Of a stretch of 64,000 bases of DNA, positions 16,803-25,147 are shown piece after piece. Under the pieces are notes generated by a model, which ran no database searches, was not told the origin of the DNA, and was given only the letters and a program-made list of their open reading frames with translations. The DNA lies in the NCBI RefSeq assembly GCF_002846555.1, contig NZ_PJMS01000001.1, positions 3,348,001 through 3,412,000 of the forward strand. The letters are read 5' to 3'. The first letter of the stretch is position 1, and each line of letters opens with the position of its first letter. Position numbers and translations under genes: made by a program. This stretch comes from Aquimarina sp. MAR_2010_214. Its GTDB lineage: Bacteria > Bacteroidota > Bacteroidia > Flavobacteriales > Flavobacteriaceae.

Positions 16803-19800
16803 TTAAGAATCAGTATAGATCCCTTGTCGTTGATCTACAATTCGCCCAATAAACCATATAAATGGTTCGACTTGTCCTTTTAAAACACAGGTTCCTTTAC
16901 AGATGCTATGAAGTAATCCTTGTATATCAGATGATTGCAAAGCGGAAACCGCAGCCTTTTCAGTAAGAAGCAACGAACAAGAAGGTAGATCACAATTCTT
17001 ATGAGCACTCAATGTCACGTCTCCATCTTTACATAAAATTGTGACTGGCTCAGACTGCTCAGAAACACTAACTGATATGGCGAGGTTTGGGGTTGGAGCA
17101 GCAACTTCAGCTATCGATTTTTTTAGGTAGGAAGAGAATACTTTGGCCCAGACTTCGACATCAGAGTGTGTTATGTTTGAACTCCTTGTTTCATAACGAA
17201 TTATATCGAGTTGCTCATCTACTTCACGTTCTGCTTCGATGAGAGCTTCTAGCGTTTTGTCTACGTCTTCACGTGTATGAGAAGCCGAGCAAATAAGTCT
17301 TAAACGGCCTCGTCCGATTTCCACAATTGGATACGTTACGGCCAATGTTTGAACGCCACGTTGATATAAACTTTGTACTATTGCATAAAGTTTATCTTTG
17401 TCGCCAAAATGTGGAGTGACAATAGGTCCATCTCCAGTTCCTAAATCATACCCAGCCTCTTCGAATCGCTGACGCATATACCGAGTCATATCCCACAATT
17501 GTTCACGCAATGAATCATCAGAGCGTAGACGTCGTAATGAAGTGAGCGCTGCTGCTATATCTGCTGGGCTAATGGAAGCCTGAAAGATGTAGGCTCTGGA
17601 AGATGACTTCAAAAGGCCTATGTGCTCCTGGCTAGCTGCAATAACACCACCAATACTACCTAAGGCTTTACTGAGTGTTGTCATAATAAAATCCACTTCG
17701 TCAGTGACACCTTGAGCAGCACAAATTCCGGCTCCATCTTTACCATAAAAGCCAAAAGAATGCGCCTCGTCGACTAGCACGAGTGCATTATATTTTTTTG
17801 CTGTACGCACGATTTCTGCAACTGGTGCAGTACCTTCGCCCATGCTATATACACTTTCCAAAACTACTAAAACAGTACGATAGGGTGACACTTCTGACTC
17901 AAGGACAGCTGCAAGGTCAGATGCATTATTGTGTTTAAACGTTCTAATAGCCGCACCACTTAGACGAGCGCCATCAACAATAGATGCATGACAGAGCTGA
18001 TCGATAACAACAACATCGTTTTTTCCGAGAAGTCCCGAAATCGCCCCAAGATTGGCAGTGTACCCAGTCGGAAACAGACAAGCGCTAGGCTTTCCTACCA
18101 AATCAGCAAACTCTTTCTCGAACTCCAGATGTTGATTAGTCATACCTGTCGCCGCTGCCGAGATACCCATTCCGGTACCGAAACGTGTTAAAGCAATAGA
18201 AGCTTCCTCAATAACTTTCGGATCCCGATTTAAGCCAAAATATAGATTAGTCGACCATATAATGGCTTCTTGCTTTTCATCATTGTAGGAATCACTTACT
18301 ATACCTCTAGCTGCACTTCCTGTTTGCAATACCTTACCATAAGGATTTCTGCGATTGTCGTTTACCATATGCATGAGCTCTTGAACCAGTTTACTCTTAT
18401 CAGTAGCGTTCCATGATGGAGCATTCGCAGCCTGAAATGTCGGGTGACTAGACTGAATATTGGTTTGGAAACTGGCAAGTGTATCTGTAGTCACACTAGA
18501 TAGCTTATCTGTTGAGCAACTATTGGGGCTACTACCTATCATATTGGTAATATAATTGACCAATGCATTTGGAGTTGAGTATTCAAAGATCACATTGGCT
18601 GACAATTCTTGACCCAATAATTTTGTGAGTCGGCAACTGAACTCTAGTGTAGTTAGCGAATCGAGGCCAAGGCCATCAAATGAATGGTCTGGCAATACCT
18701 GTGCAGGGTTTTTTAAGTTAAGGAGAGAAGCCACCTCGTTTTGAATGATCGACAATATTGTTGCTTGTTGTTCGTCCTTTGAGCCTACCAAACGTTGTAT
18801 GAGAATATTGCTGCTATTGATTGCTTCAGTATTTGTAGATATTGCAATTGCATCTGATTCAAAATTCACCTCTTTTTCCAGATTTATGAGTTTTTTCCGA
18901 TCGAGTTTGTCATTGGGTAAAAGAGGTAGTGCGTTTAAGTGCTTCACAACTTGAGGAACCATATACTTAGGTAATCGTTGTGATAGATAAGACTTGACTT
19001 TTGTCTCTGTCACTGTTTCATCCCGACTTACAACATAGACTACTAGTATTTTTTGGCCAATACCTCCATCTGCTGCTGTAGCCGCCACCGCGTCAACACC
19101 TTGCATCGATTCAAGTGTAGATTCAATTTCTTCAAGTTCAATTCTAAAACCTCTGATTTTTACTTGTTGGTCAACCCGGCCAAGAAATTCGATCTCTGCA
19201 TTGTTTGTCCATCGACACAAGTCACCCGTTTTGTACAACCGATTATCAGGAATCAGATCATTAGGTTCTTTCTCGATAAAACGCTCCTTGGTGAGCGTTT
19301 TATCATACAAGTACCCACGTGCAAGCTTGTTCCCTGCGAGATACAATTCTCCAGCTACCCCATCAGAAACGGGTTGCAATGCATCATCCAAAATATATGT
19401 ACGCGAGTTTGGCACCGACTTACCAATTGTAATAACTTTAGTTCCTCGGGACACTTCGGCAATAGTAGAGTACACTGTATCTTCGGTAGGACCATACGCA
19501 TTTAACACGCGTAGATCTGGTCTTAGTGCGTATACCTGTTCTACTAGTGAGCGTTTGAGTGCTTCGCCTCCAAACACCAGACATCGTATCCCTTCAGGTA
19601 ATCTTTCGGTAGAGAGTAATGCCTGTACAGCCGATGCAACCATTACACATGTTCTCACCTGATCTACTGCAGGAAGTTTGGTTAGCTCAAGGGCATTTTT
19701 TGCTAATATTATGGTACCACCCAATGACAAAGTTCCCATAATTTCCATTACCGAAGTATCGAAACAAACAGAGGCACCAGCAAACATCCCTTTCAACTCT

Positions 19801-20552
19801 TCATCACTAAATTTATCACGCATAGACTGACGCATTGCCACAACACTACGATGTTCGACAGCAACACCTTTTGGTCGTCCTGTTGAACCCGAGGTATAGA
19901 TAACATATGCCAAATCGTTCGCAGATGGTCGTACAACGCTATCAGTATGATCTCCTATTTTATTGATCCATAATAACTCACGTACTCCACTGCATAAATA
20001 GGCAGTACTGTCATTATCCACGAAGGCTGCCACAGCACGAGAATGTTCTAACATATATCGTACTCTATCTTGTGGATATGCAGGATCCAATGGTACATAT
20101 GCACATCCTGCTTGCATCACACCAATTAAAGTAGCTACTAGTTCCCAAGATCTGTTCATACACACCCCGACTAACGATTCTGATTCTACTCCACGACTCT
20201 TAAGCTCTCCGGCAACTTCACTAGCTCGTTTCATGAGACTTTTATAGTCAATTCTGGTTTCGCCATCGATAATTGCAATCCGTTCTGGATATTCTAGCAT
20301 TTGTTTTGCAATCAATCCGCAAATTGTTGTTTCTACATCATTGCTAGTTTTTTGAGCCAGCTGTTTCTCCATTAATTTTTGCAAATCCTGGGGAGTCATT
20401 CTAATTATCTCTTCTGCATGTTTCACTCCAGCTGCATTCAACATGCTTCGTCGATTGCTAGCAATTTCGCTCTCGTTCTCGCCTGAATTAAAATGGTCTA
20501 ATTTATCTGTATTGGTTAACAGCTCTCTAAAGAACTGAGTTAATTTATCCAT
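16803..20552 (-). CDS. Adenylation-carrier-oxoamine synthase megaenzyme with SCP2-like tail
   Basis: The 1249-residue protein has, in order: an N-terminal helical extension (1-70); an NRPS adenylation domain (about 75-560) with [11 protein letters not shown] (219-229), NAYGPTED (351-358), YKTGDL (440-445) and NDKLDRKKL; a carrier domain with GLDSL and Ser632 for phosphopantetheine; a linker; a PLP-dependent alpha-oxoamine synthase (about 745-1140) with VDEAHSFG (927-934) and Lys962 in TLSKALGS; and a C-terminal stretch (about 1155-1249) resembling SCP2-like domains. The inferred chemistry is loading of an amino or other acid on the carrier and decarboxylative condensation with a second amino acid to an aminoketone. 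It has no thioesterase, MbtH or tailoring neighbours. One 60-base line (17461-17520) counts 43% GC against 32% for one at 15421, suggesting transfer. Confidence 0.88.
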   Translation of the reverse strand: MDKLTQFFRELLTNTDKLDHFNSGENESEIASNRRSMLNAAGVKHAEEIIRMTPQDLQKLMEKQLAQKTSNDVETTICGLIAKQMLEYPERIAIIDGETRIDYKSLMKRASEVAGELKSRGVESESLVGVCMNRSWELVATLIGVMQAGCAYVPLDPAYPQDRVRYMLEHSRAVAAFVDNDSTAYLCSGVRELLWINKIGDHTDSVVRPSANDLAYVIYTSGSTGRPKGVAVEHRSVVAMRQSMRDKFSDEELKGMFAGASVCFDTSVMEIMGTLSLGGTIILAKNALELTKLPAVDQVRTCVMVASAVQALLSTERLPEGIRCLVFGGEALKRSLVEQVYALRPDLRVLNAYGPTEDTVYSTIAEVSRGTKVITIGKSVPNSRTYILDDALQPVSDGVAGELYLAGNKLARGYLYDKTLTKERFIEKEPNDLIPDNRLYKTGDLCRWTNNAEIEFLGRVDQQVKIRGFRIELEEIESTLESMQGVDAVAATAADGGIGQKILVVYVVSRDETVTETKVKSYLSQRLPKYMVPQVVKHLNALPLLPNDKLDRKKLINLEKEVNFESDAIAISTNTEAINSSNILIQRLVGSKDEQQATILSIIQNEVASLLNLKNPAQVLPDHSFDGLGLDSLTTLEFSCRLTKLLGQELSANVIFEYSTPNALVNYITNMIGSSPNSCSTDKLSSVTTDTLASFQTNIQSSHPTFQAANAPSWNATDKSKLVQELMHMVNDNRRNPYGKVLQTGSAARGIVSDSYNDEKQEAIIWSTNLYFGLNRDPKVIEEASIALTRFGTGMGISAAATGMTNQHLEFEKEFADLVGKPSACLFPTGYTANLGAISGLLGKNDVVVIDQLCHASIVDGARLSGAAIRTFKHNNASDLAAVLESEVSPYRTVLVVLESVYSMGEGTAPVAEIVRTAKKYNALVLVDEAHSFGFYGKDGAGICAAQGVTDEVDFIMTTLSKALGSIGGVIAASQEHIGLLKSSSRAYIFQASISPADIAAALTSLRRLRSDDSLREQLWDMTRYMRQRFEEAGYDLGTGDGPIVTPHFGDKDKLYAIVQSLYQRGVQTLAVTYPIVEIGRGRLRLICSASHTREDVDKTLEALIEAEREVDEQLDIIRYETRSSNITHSDVEVWAKVFSSYLKKSIAEVAAPTPNLAISVSVSEQSEPVTILCKDGDVTLSAHKNCDLPSCSLLLTEKAAVSALQSSDIQGLLHSICKGTCVLKGQVEPFIWFIGRIVDQRQGIYTDS

Positions 20553-20957
20553 TATTCCTTCTTTTTATAATTGACTAATTCGCTATTTTGAAAATTAAAA
20601 ATCTGAAATTATCACTTTATATATATGAATATCGCGATGATGCTAATGTGAAAAAAACTAAGAACTATAATGCTGATTTATATTTCAAAAATTTTGTTAT
20701 GTGTACATGTAGGAGAGTAAATTATTACTTTTTCGTAGACATTTTATATGTTAATTTTTATCTTTCTCAGTATAAGACCGTTGCTTCACAGTAAGAATAC
20801 AAAGGGTTTTTGAATTCCCAACAGTATCTACTTATGATGAATAGAGACGATTTTTGGATAAATCTATAAGCTATAAATTTGCTCGACACCTTGGGAGTTT
20901 CAATGTTTATAAATGCAAGTTTGGGTAACTTTTTTCTATACTATGTTTTAATGTAAT
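20553..20957. other. Intergenic region at the left edge of the cassette array
   Basis: This 405-bp AT-rich region lies upstream of the megaenzyme gene and should contain its promoter. A small frame at 20588-20794 has no support. The segment TATACTATGTTTTAATG at 20938-20954 resembles the right-hand end of the array spacers and may be the outermost one. Confidence 0.4.
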
Positions 20958-21821
20958 TCAGCTTTTGTTGTAAATAGTTTTTTCTAATTCATACCACCAA
21001 TATTCTGAGCTCAATTCTTCTCTTTTTGATTCAAATAAAGGAGCATTATGTTTGAAGTCATATTTATCAAGAGAATCTTCTTTCGATAAATATTTAGAAA
21101 TGGGTTTAAATTTGTCTGAAACAATCCCGTGAATGCTGTTGTTTTTTATGATGTTACAAAATACCAAAGAATCAATATCTACTCCTTCGATTTTTTTTAT
21201 CGTTTGTAAATCATAAGCATAAACATTGTAGTTGTCGGCAAAAAAGAAAGGCGTAATTCTCTTAAGACTAGAATGAACTCCTTTAACTAACTTACCCTTC
21301 CAATATACTTTTTCATCAGAGGTCGCTATTTTAGAGTTCCAAAGCGATAGTATTTGTTTTGATTTTTCAGAGGGATGTAGCTTCAACCATTCTTGTCTGT
21401 AGGTATTGTCGAAAAATAGTTCTAAATGATTTTCCTTTATAATTTTTCCGCCTGGACCATAATAGTATCTATGTTTGTCTTTTGCATAATTTTTACCTAG
21501 AGGTTCAAAAGTGTCAAAATCAACTTTACCTTTAATAGGCGTTAAAAACATTTTTGTTGAATTACTTTTTTCTATTAGAGAGAAACCATAGAGAGTTTTT
21601 TCATTTCTAAAGAAGGTTTGACTAAGCCATTCACAATCATTAGGATTTACTTCAATCGGTGTATCTCTTCTATTTGATATTACCCAATTCAGCAATTTTC
21701 CATCCTGCTGAAAGTAGTTATCAATCAGATGGTTTTCTCGAATAGAAATCCTACTAATTATTTGATAGTTCATTCCGTAGCCAATATTTCCTTTTGGAAA
21801 AGCATTTTCTGGTAATGTCAT
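20958..21821 (-). CDS. DKNYY-like repeat protein
   Basis: A 287-residue protein with short aromatic repeats of the type DKHRYYYGPGGKIIKE, KVYWKGKLVKGV and FFADNYNVYAYDLQTIKKIE, which resemble the DKNYY family of beta-rich repeat proteins. No signal peptide is seen at the chosen start, although the first residues MTLPENAFPKG may not be the true start. The function of the family is unknown; members often occur with contact-dependent or accessory loci. It is the last gene of the cassette array in transcription order, on the minus strand, and is separated from the next by a palindromic spacer. Confidence 0.6.
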   Translation of the reverse strand: MTLPENAFPKGNIGYGMNYQIISRISIRENHLIDNYFQQDGKLLNWVISNRRDTPIEVNPNDCEWLSQTFFRNEKTLYGFSLIEKSNSTKMFLTPIKGKVDFDTFEPLGKNYAKDKHRYYYGPGGKIIKENHLELFFDNTYRQEWLKLHPSEKSKQILSLWNSKIATSDEKVYWKGKLVKGVHSSLKRITPFFFADNYNVYAYDLQTIKKIEGVDIDSLVFCNIIKNNSIHGIVSDKFKPISKYLSKEDSLDKYDFKHNAPLFESKREELSSEYWWYELEKTIYNKS

Positions 21822-21840
21822 CTCTAATTGTTTATAAAGT

Positions 21841-21944
21841 CTAGTATAAGAAACGTAGGGCAGGGGATAAGCGATACGTTTTGCTAATAAGCACCCACCT
21901 TTCGGTTAAGGATAAAAACCCTGTGTTTTCTTGTATATTACTAG
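21841..21944. repeat. attC-like spacer 1
   Basis: An imperfect inverted repeat with ends CTAGTA and TACTAG. The segment AGTATAAGAAACGTAGGGCA on the left recurs in the spacers at 25063 and 31677 and, less exactly, at 41639. It overlaps the stop codon of the PfpI-family gene. The AAC/GTT core seen in other spacers is not clear here, so this copy is degenerate. Confidence 0.5.
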
Positions 21945-22732
21945 CGATCCGTACTTTTGGTTTTTCTTCTATACTTCATTCCATTTGGAGCTATTGGCCA
22001 ATCTTCTTTCTCATGGAATTCGTATTGTAAAGCTCTTGAAATCATTTGTTTTATTTTCTCTCCACTATGATTGCCTACAATGTATAATGCAGTATCTATT
22101 CCGGAAGTAATTCCAGATGATGTAATAAACTTTTTTTCATCTACAAAACGGACATTTTTAATCAATTCAATTTGTGAATATTGTTTAGAAAAATCGTCTG
22201 CTACAAAATAATGAGTAGTGGCTTTTTTATTATTTAATGCGTTTGTATTTGCTAATAGATAAGAACCTGTACATATTGATACAGTTTTTGTCTTTTCTTT
22301 ATTACTCCAATCCGTTATAAAATTTGTAAATGTATTATTCTCAATTAAAGTATTAATAACCGGCATACTTGCTCCAGGAATTATTAAGTAATTGGCCTCG
22401 GGCATATTGTTAATAGTATAATCAGCCTTTAATTTAATTATATTGTTTTCGGTTCTAATTATTGATGTATCTAATGCAACTGTAAAAATTTCATATTTTC
22501 CTTTAGTCAATTTTCTTGCTTTAGAAAAAACTTCGATAGGCCCTGCAAAATCTTGTAATACTACATTTTGATATATTAATATTGCTATTTTTTGGGTTTC
22601 TATTTCACCTTTAGTGGACTCAGTAATAGAATCCATCATTTTATTATGATTAATTTCTTGAGCAGAACAATCTAAGATGCCTAAACTAAAAGCAAATATG
22701 GAGGAACAGAATGCAATTATTATGTGTTTCAT
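21941..22732 (-). CDS. Exported DJ-1/PfpI family protein
   Basis: A 263-residue protein with an N-terminal signal sequence (residues 1-24, FCSSIFAFSLGILDCSAQE) and a DJ-1/PfpI-type glutamine amidotransferase-like fold: IAILIYQNVVLQDFAGPIEV at the start of the domain and the nucleophile elbow TVSICTGSYLLANT with the expected Cys. Relatives include isonitrile hydratase-like proteins and the sensor half of GlxA-type regulators, but here no AraC helix-turn-helix domain follows. It is probably periplasmic, possibly lipidated at the Cys after LGIL. The substrate is unknown. It is a single-gene cassette on the minus strand. Confidence 0.8.
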   Translation of the reverse strand: MKHIIIAFCSSIFAFSLGILDCSAQEINHNKMMDSITESTKGEIETQKIAILIYQNVVLQDFAGPIEVFSKARKLTKGKYEIFTVALDTSIIRTENNIIKLKADYTINNMPEANYLIIPGASMPVINTLIENNTFTNFITDWSNKEKTKTVSICTGSYLLANTNALNNKKATTHYFVADDFSKQYSQIELIKNVRFVDEKKFITSSGITSGIDTALYIVGNHSGEKIKQMISRALQYEFHEKEDWPIAPNGMKYRRKTKSTDR

Positions 22733-22739
22733 TTAAAAT

Positions 22740-22840
22740 AGAACTCGTTTAATTTATTAAAATCTAGTGCCAGAGAAAATATTAAATAATTATTTGATCT
22801 GGCACTAAATTGCTTTGATTTTATATATAATGTTACTATA
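22740..22840. repeat. attC-like spacer 2 (degenerate)
   Basis: The arms TAGTGCCAGA (22765-22774) and TCTGGCACTA (22798-22807) form a stem, and the right end TATATAATGTTACTATA matches the right end of the spacer at 39731-39909. The left core is degenerate. Confidence 0.4.
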
Positions 22841-22846
22841 TATGTT

Positions 22847-23323
22847 TTATTTCGTTGTCGATCGATTTTTCATCTTAAAAATTAGAACACTTAATAATGC
22901 TCCAATTAAAAAACCAATAAATAAATATGTGCTGAAATTTAGGTTCTGAAAATCCATTGAATTCTGAATTCCGTTTTCAAGATTATATTCCGACAATTTT
23001 TGTAATTGATTATTCAGTTGAAATATTCTTAGTTGCCAACTTAAAATTCCACATCCGAATATTATTCCAAGAGTTGCTATAGTTTGATTTCTAGATTTTA
23101 ATCCCGAAAATTTATTTGAGATTAAATACAAAACAGGAATAACCCCAATTGACAATGTGAATATTAAGTGAGATTTAAATTGCTCACTCATAGTGTAACT
23201 AACAATTTTGATATTTCTTTTGTTAAGTTGAGAGAATGAAATATCGAGAAAACTCCCTTTGATTAAGAATCCGATAACAACTAATACTACTATCATTCCA
23301 ATAGATATCAATATTTTTTTCAT
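22847..23323 (-). CDS. Small membrane protein, unknown
   Basis: The 158-residue protein has about four hydrophobic segments: residues 7-24 (IGMIVVLVVIGFLIKG), 52-66 (LIFTLSIGVIPVLYLI), 80-95 (IATLGIIFGCGILSW) and 130-148 (TYLFIGFLIGALLSVLIF). It ends with a short basic tail KMKNRSTTK. I do not recognise a family, and no catalytic motif is visible. It is a single-gene cassette between two degenerate spacers, on the same strand as its neighbours. Confidence 0.55.
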   Translation of the reverse strand: MKKILISIGMIVVLVVIGFLIKGSFLDISFSQLNKRNIKIVSYTMSEQFKSHLIFTLSIGVIPVLYLISNKFSGLKSRNQTIATLGIIFGCGILSWQLRIFQLNNQLQKLSEYNLENGIQNSMDFQNLNFSTYLFIGFLIGALLSVLIFKMKNRSTTK

Positions 23324-23329
23324 TAATTT

Positions 23330-23427
23330 TTGCTGCTAAGGTCTTGGCTCTGGTTAATATGAGAATTAAAAGTAGTAAACTTTCGATTAAGTACTTAGCC
23401 AAATTTTTTTATTTTGTTTTATTTTTC
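23330..23427. repeat. attC-like spacer 3, left half only
   Basis: Bases 23352-23427 match the left halves of spacers at 33371 and 45681 (GGTTAATATGAGAATTAAAA, then TCGATTAAGTACTTAGCCAA and ATTTTGTTTTA). The right half is missing and the downstream gene stops inside it, so a deletion probably joined the two cassettes. Confidence 0.45.
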
Positions 23428-23621
23428 CTTTTCGCTATTTTCATGCAACTATAATTACAAGCTCCATTCTCCAAATATTCAATTTTATGTTCGGATAGAA
23501 GTCGAACAATTAGTTCTCTTGTTTCTTTTTCATCAAGTCCGAGTTTTTCTCCAAGGTCTATTTCATTCAACTGACCATTGTCTTCAATTAATGTTTTATA
23601 ATATTTTTCTTTATTTTTCAT
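23409..23621 (-). CDS. Small winged-helix-like protein, unknown
   Basis: A 70-residue protein. The segment LNEIDLGEKLGLDEKETREL followed by IVRLLSEHKIEYLENGACNY is the pattern of a small helix-turn-helix with a wing, and the tail KRKNKTK is basic. I do not know a named family. It overlaps the methyltransferase gene by 11 bp, so translational coupling is likely and the two form one two-gene cassette. A regulatory role is inference from the fold alone. Confidence 0.55.
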   Translation of the reverse strand: MKNKEKYYKTLIEDNGQLNEIDLGEKLGLDEKETRELIVRLLSEHKIEYLENGACNYSCMKIAKRKNKTK

Positions 23622-24450
23622 AAGTTGTTTGTTTTTTTACTGCTATCATCATATGAGGGCTAAAAGGTAAAAGATAGCTGTCATTTTCTGTAATCTGTGT
23701 AAGTTCTAATAATGTTTTTTTCTTTTTGTCATTCAACATATTAGTAAAATAATTTTTGTCTAACCAAGCCATTCCTTCAACGGCATAAGTAGTAAGATAA
23801 GTTAATTCTTGGTTTATAAATTCGTCTTTAAGCTGTTCAGGTTTATGATAATATGCTTCAGCTAAAAGCCAAGGGAAATCATCTGGAGGATTGTGTATTC
23901 CATTTGTCAATTCATCTTTACACATTTCAAAAAATGTTCTTTTATGGATGAGTCCATTTAAAAGACCTACCAGAGTGGATGCGGTATAATTGATAGCAAA
24001 ACCCAAAATGATTCCGTTATTTTTTAAAACACGTTTCGCTTCTCGAATACTTAATTCTCTATCTTCTTTTTTTTGAAGATGATATAGGGGGCCGTGCAAA
24101 ATTATTAGGTCAGCAAAATTATTTGGGAATTTTAAACTTCTAGATTCTCCCAAATGAATAGAAAACTTGTTTTTTAGTTTATTGGCTCTGTTTTGCGCTA
24201 TTTTTATATGTTTTGAAACGGGTTCGACTAAATGAACTTGATGTCCTTTTTTTGCAAGCCATTCTGAATATTTCCCTGTTCCACCACCAATGTCAATTAT
24301 TTTTGAAGATTGAGTTGGAATATATTTTTCTATGAGTGATTTGATTCTCTCAAATTCAAAAATACCCATTCCTTTGTTAAGTCTGGTTTCTTCAGATGCT
24401 GTATTATAAAATAGCTCTATATTTCTACTTATTAACTGTTTTTTATTCAT
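23611..24450 (-). CDS. Class I SAM-dependent methyltransferase
   Basis: The 279-residue protein carries the SAM-binding motif I KIIDIGGGTGKYSEWLAKKG, the acidic end of strand 2 (VHLVEP), and the post-motif segment FADLIILHGPLYHLQ, followed by EAKRVLKNNGIILGF. This is a Methyltransf_11/25-type Rossmann enzyme. The acceptor is unknown; the extended C-terminal part (about 180-279) with several aromatic residues may form the substrate lid. It shares a cassette with the small helix-turn-helix protein, overlapping it by 11 bp. Confidence 0.85.
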   Translation of the reverse strand: MNKKQLISRNIELFYNTASEETRLNKGMGIFEFERIKSLIEKYIPTQSSKIIDIGGGTGKYSEWLAKKGHQVHLVEPVSKHIKIAQNRANKLKNKFSIHLGESRSLKFPNNFADLIILHGPLYHLQKKEDRELSIREAKRVLKNNGIILGFAINYTASTLVGLLNGLIHKRTFFEMCKDELTNGIHNPPDDFPWLLAEAYYHKPEQLKDEFINQELTYLTTYAVEGMAWLDKNYFTNMLNDKKKKTLLELTQITENDSYLLPFSPHMMIAVKKQTTYEK

Positions 24451-24696
24451 TTTTCATTCATTATAACATGACCACATTTCGAAATGCAGAATGCATTACA
24501 AAGTGATAAGGCAATCGATTTAAAATCAATTGTTCTGTTTAAGGTTTTGATAAAAAAATTAGATATGATTACCTGTACATTATAAAATCCAAGGATCTTT
24601 ATGTATTAATTTCTCGTTTTATAGAGAACGTCTTTTTAGTAAGACTCAAGTAATATGTTGAATTAGTATAACAGACTACAAAGATATTAATTCTGA

Positions 24697-24945
24697 ATTA
24701 ATTTTTTCTTAGTAGTTGGTTTTGTTTTTTATGGTGTTTTGCAAGACCAATTTGATTTAAAATTCCTTATTTTTTTCTCGGGCATCCCTTTCTTATTGTT
24801 TGTGACAGGAAGTTTCGGTTTGTTGTGGCCGAAAAATAAACCGACTGGAGATGAGGTCTACATTAGTCATGCTTTATTAATAGGAGTTCTTTTTATTATT
24901 CTATTTTTATTCATGTTTGGATTATTTTACCTCGTATTTGTCTAA
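24697..24945 (+). pseudogene. Small membrane protein or 5'-truncated fragment
   Basis: The frame is open from 24697 (after a TGA at 24694) to 24945, but the only starts are ATT-like codons or the TTG at 24739. It encodes two strong hydrophobic segments around SFGLLWPKNKPTGDEVYISH, then VLFIILFLFMFGLFYLVFV. The hydrophobic sequence already begins before the TTG (FFLVVGFVFYGVL), which suggests that the 5' end of a longer membrane protein has been lost. It is one of the few plus-strand frames in the array and runs into a long perfect hairpin. Confidence 0.4.
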
Positions 24946-24994
24946 ACTTCGGAGCATGTTTAGGTGTTTGATTTTTATCAAATTATGTAGATTA

Positions 24995-25050
24995 AAAATG
25001 ATGACTTGATAGAGATAATTTAGCTATTATCTCTATCAAGTCATCATTTT
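24995..25050. terminator. Long perfect hairpin, probable bidirectional terminator
   Basis: A perfect 24-bp stem (24995-25018 with 25027-25050) around the 8-nt loop TTTAGCTA. It ends in TTTT on one side and begins AAAA on the other, so it can act in both directions between the plus-strand membrane frame and the minus-strand esterase gene. The stem is unusually long and perfect for a terminator, and resembles the perfect hairpin in the spacer at 40431. Confidence 0.6.
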
Positions 25051-25062
25051 ATGCTTGCAGGC

Positions 25063-25147
25063 AACATCTTGTATAAGAAATGTAGGGCAGGTGATAAGCG
25101 ATACATTTCGGATGAGTACTAAGCAAAATCTAAATATTTTGCTTTTA
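25063..25147. repeat. attC-like spacer 4, left half
   Basis: AACATCTTGTATAAGAAATG and the following 55 bases are nearly identical to the left half of the spacer at 31677 (the main differences are a T for C at the end of GTATAAGAAAYG and a few changes after AGTACTAAGC). The right half is missing; the esterase gene ends here. Confidence 0.5.

Noticed and set aside
19053..19662. Plus-strand frames of 150 and 153 residues opposite the megaenzyme gene
   Set aside because: They lie fully inside the adenylation domain coding sequence, have no recognisable domain and overlap each other in different frames; shadows of a GC-richer gene.
20588..20794. 68-residue plus-strand frame upstream of the megaenzyme
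   Set aside because: No family, start or ribosome binding site support, and poor codon pattern.
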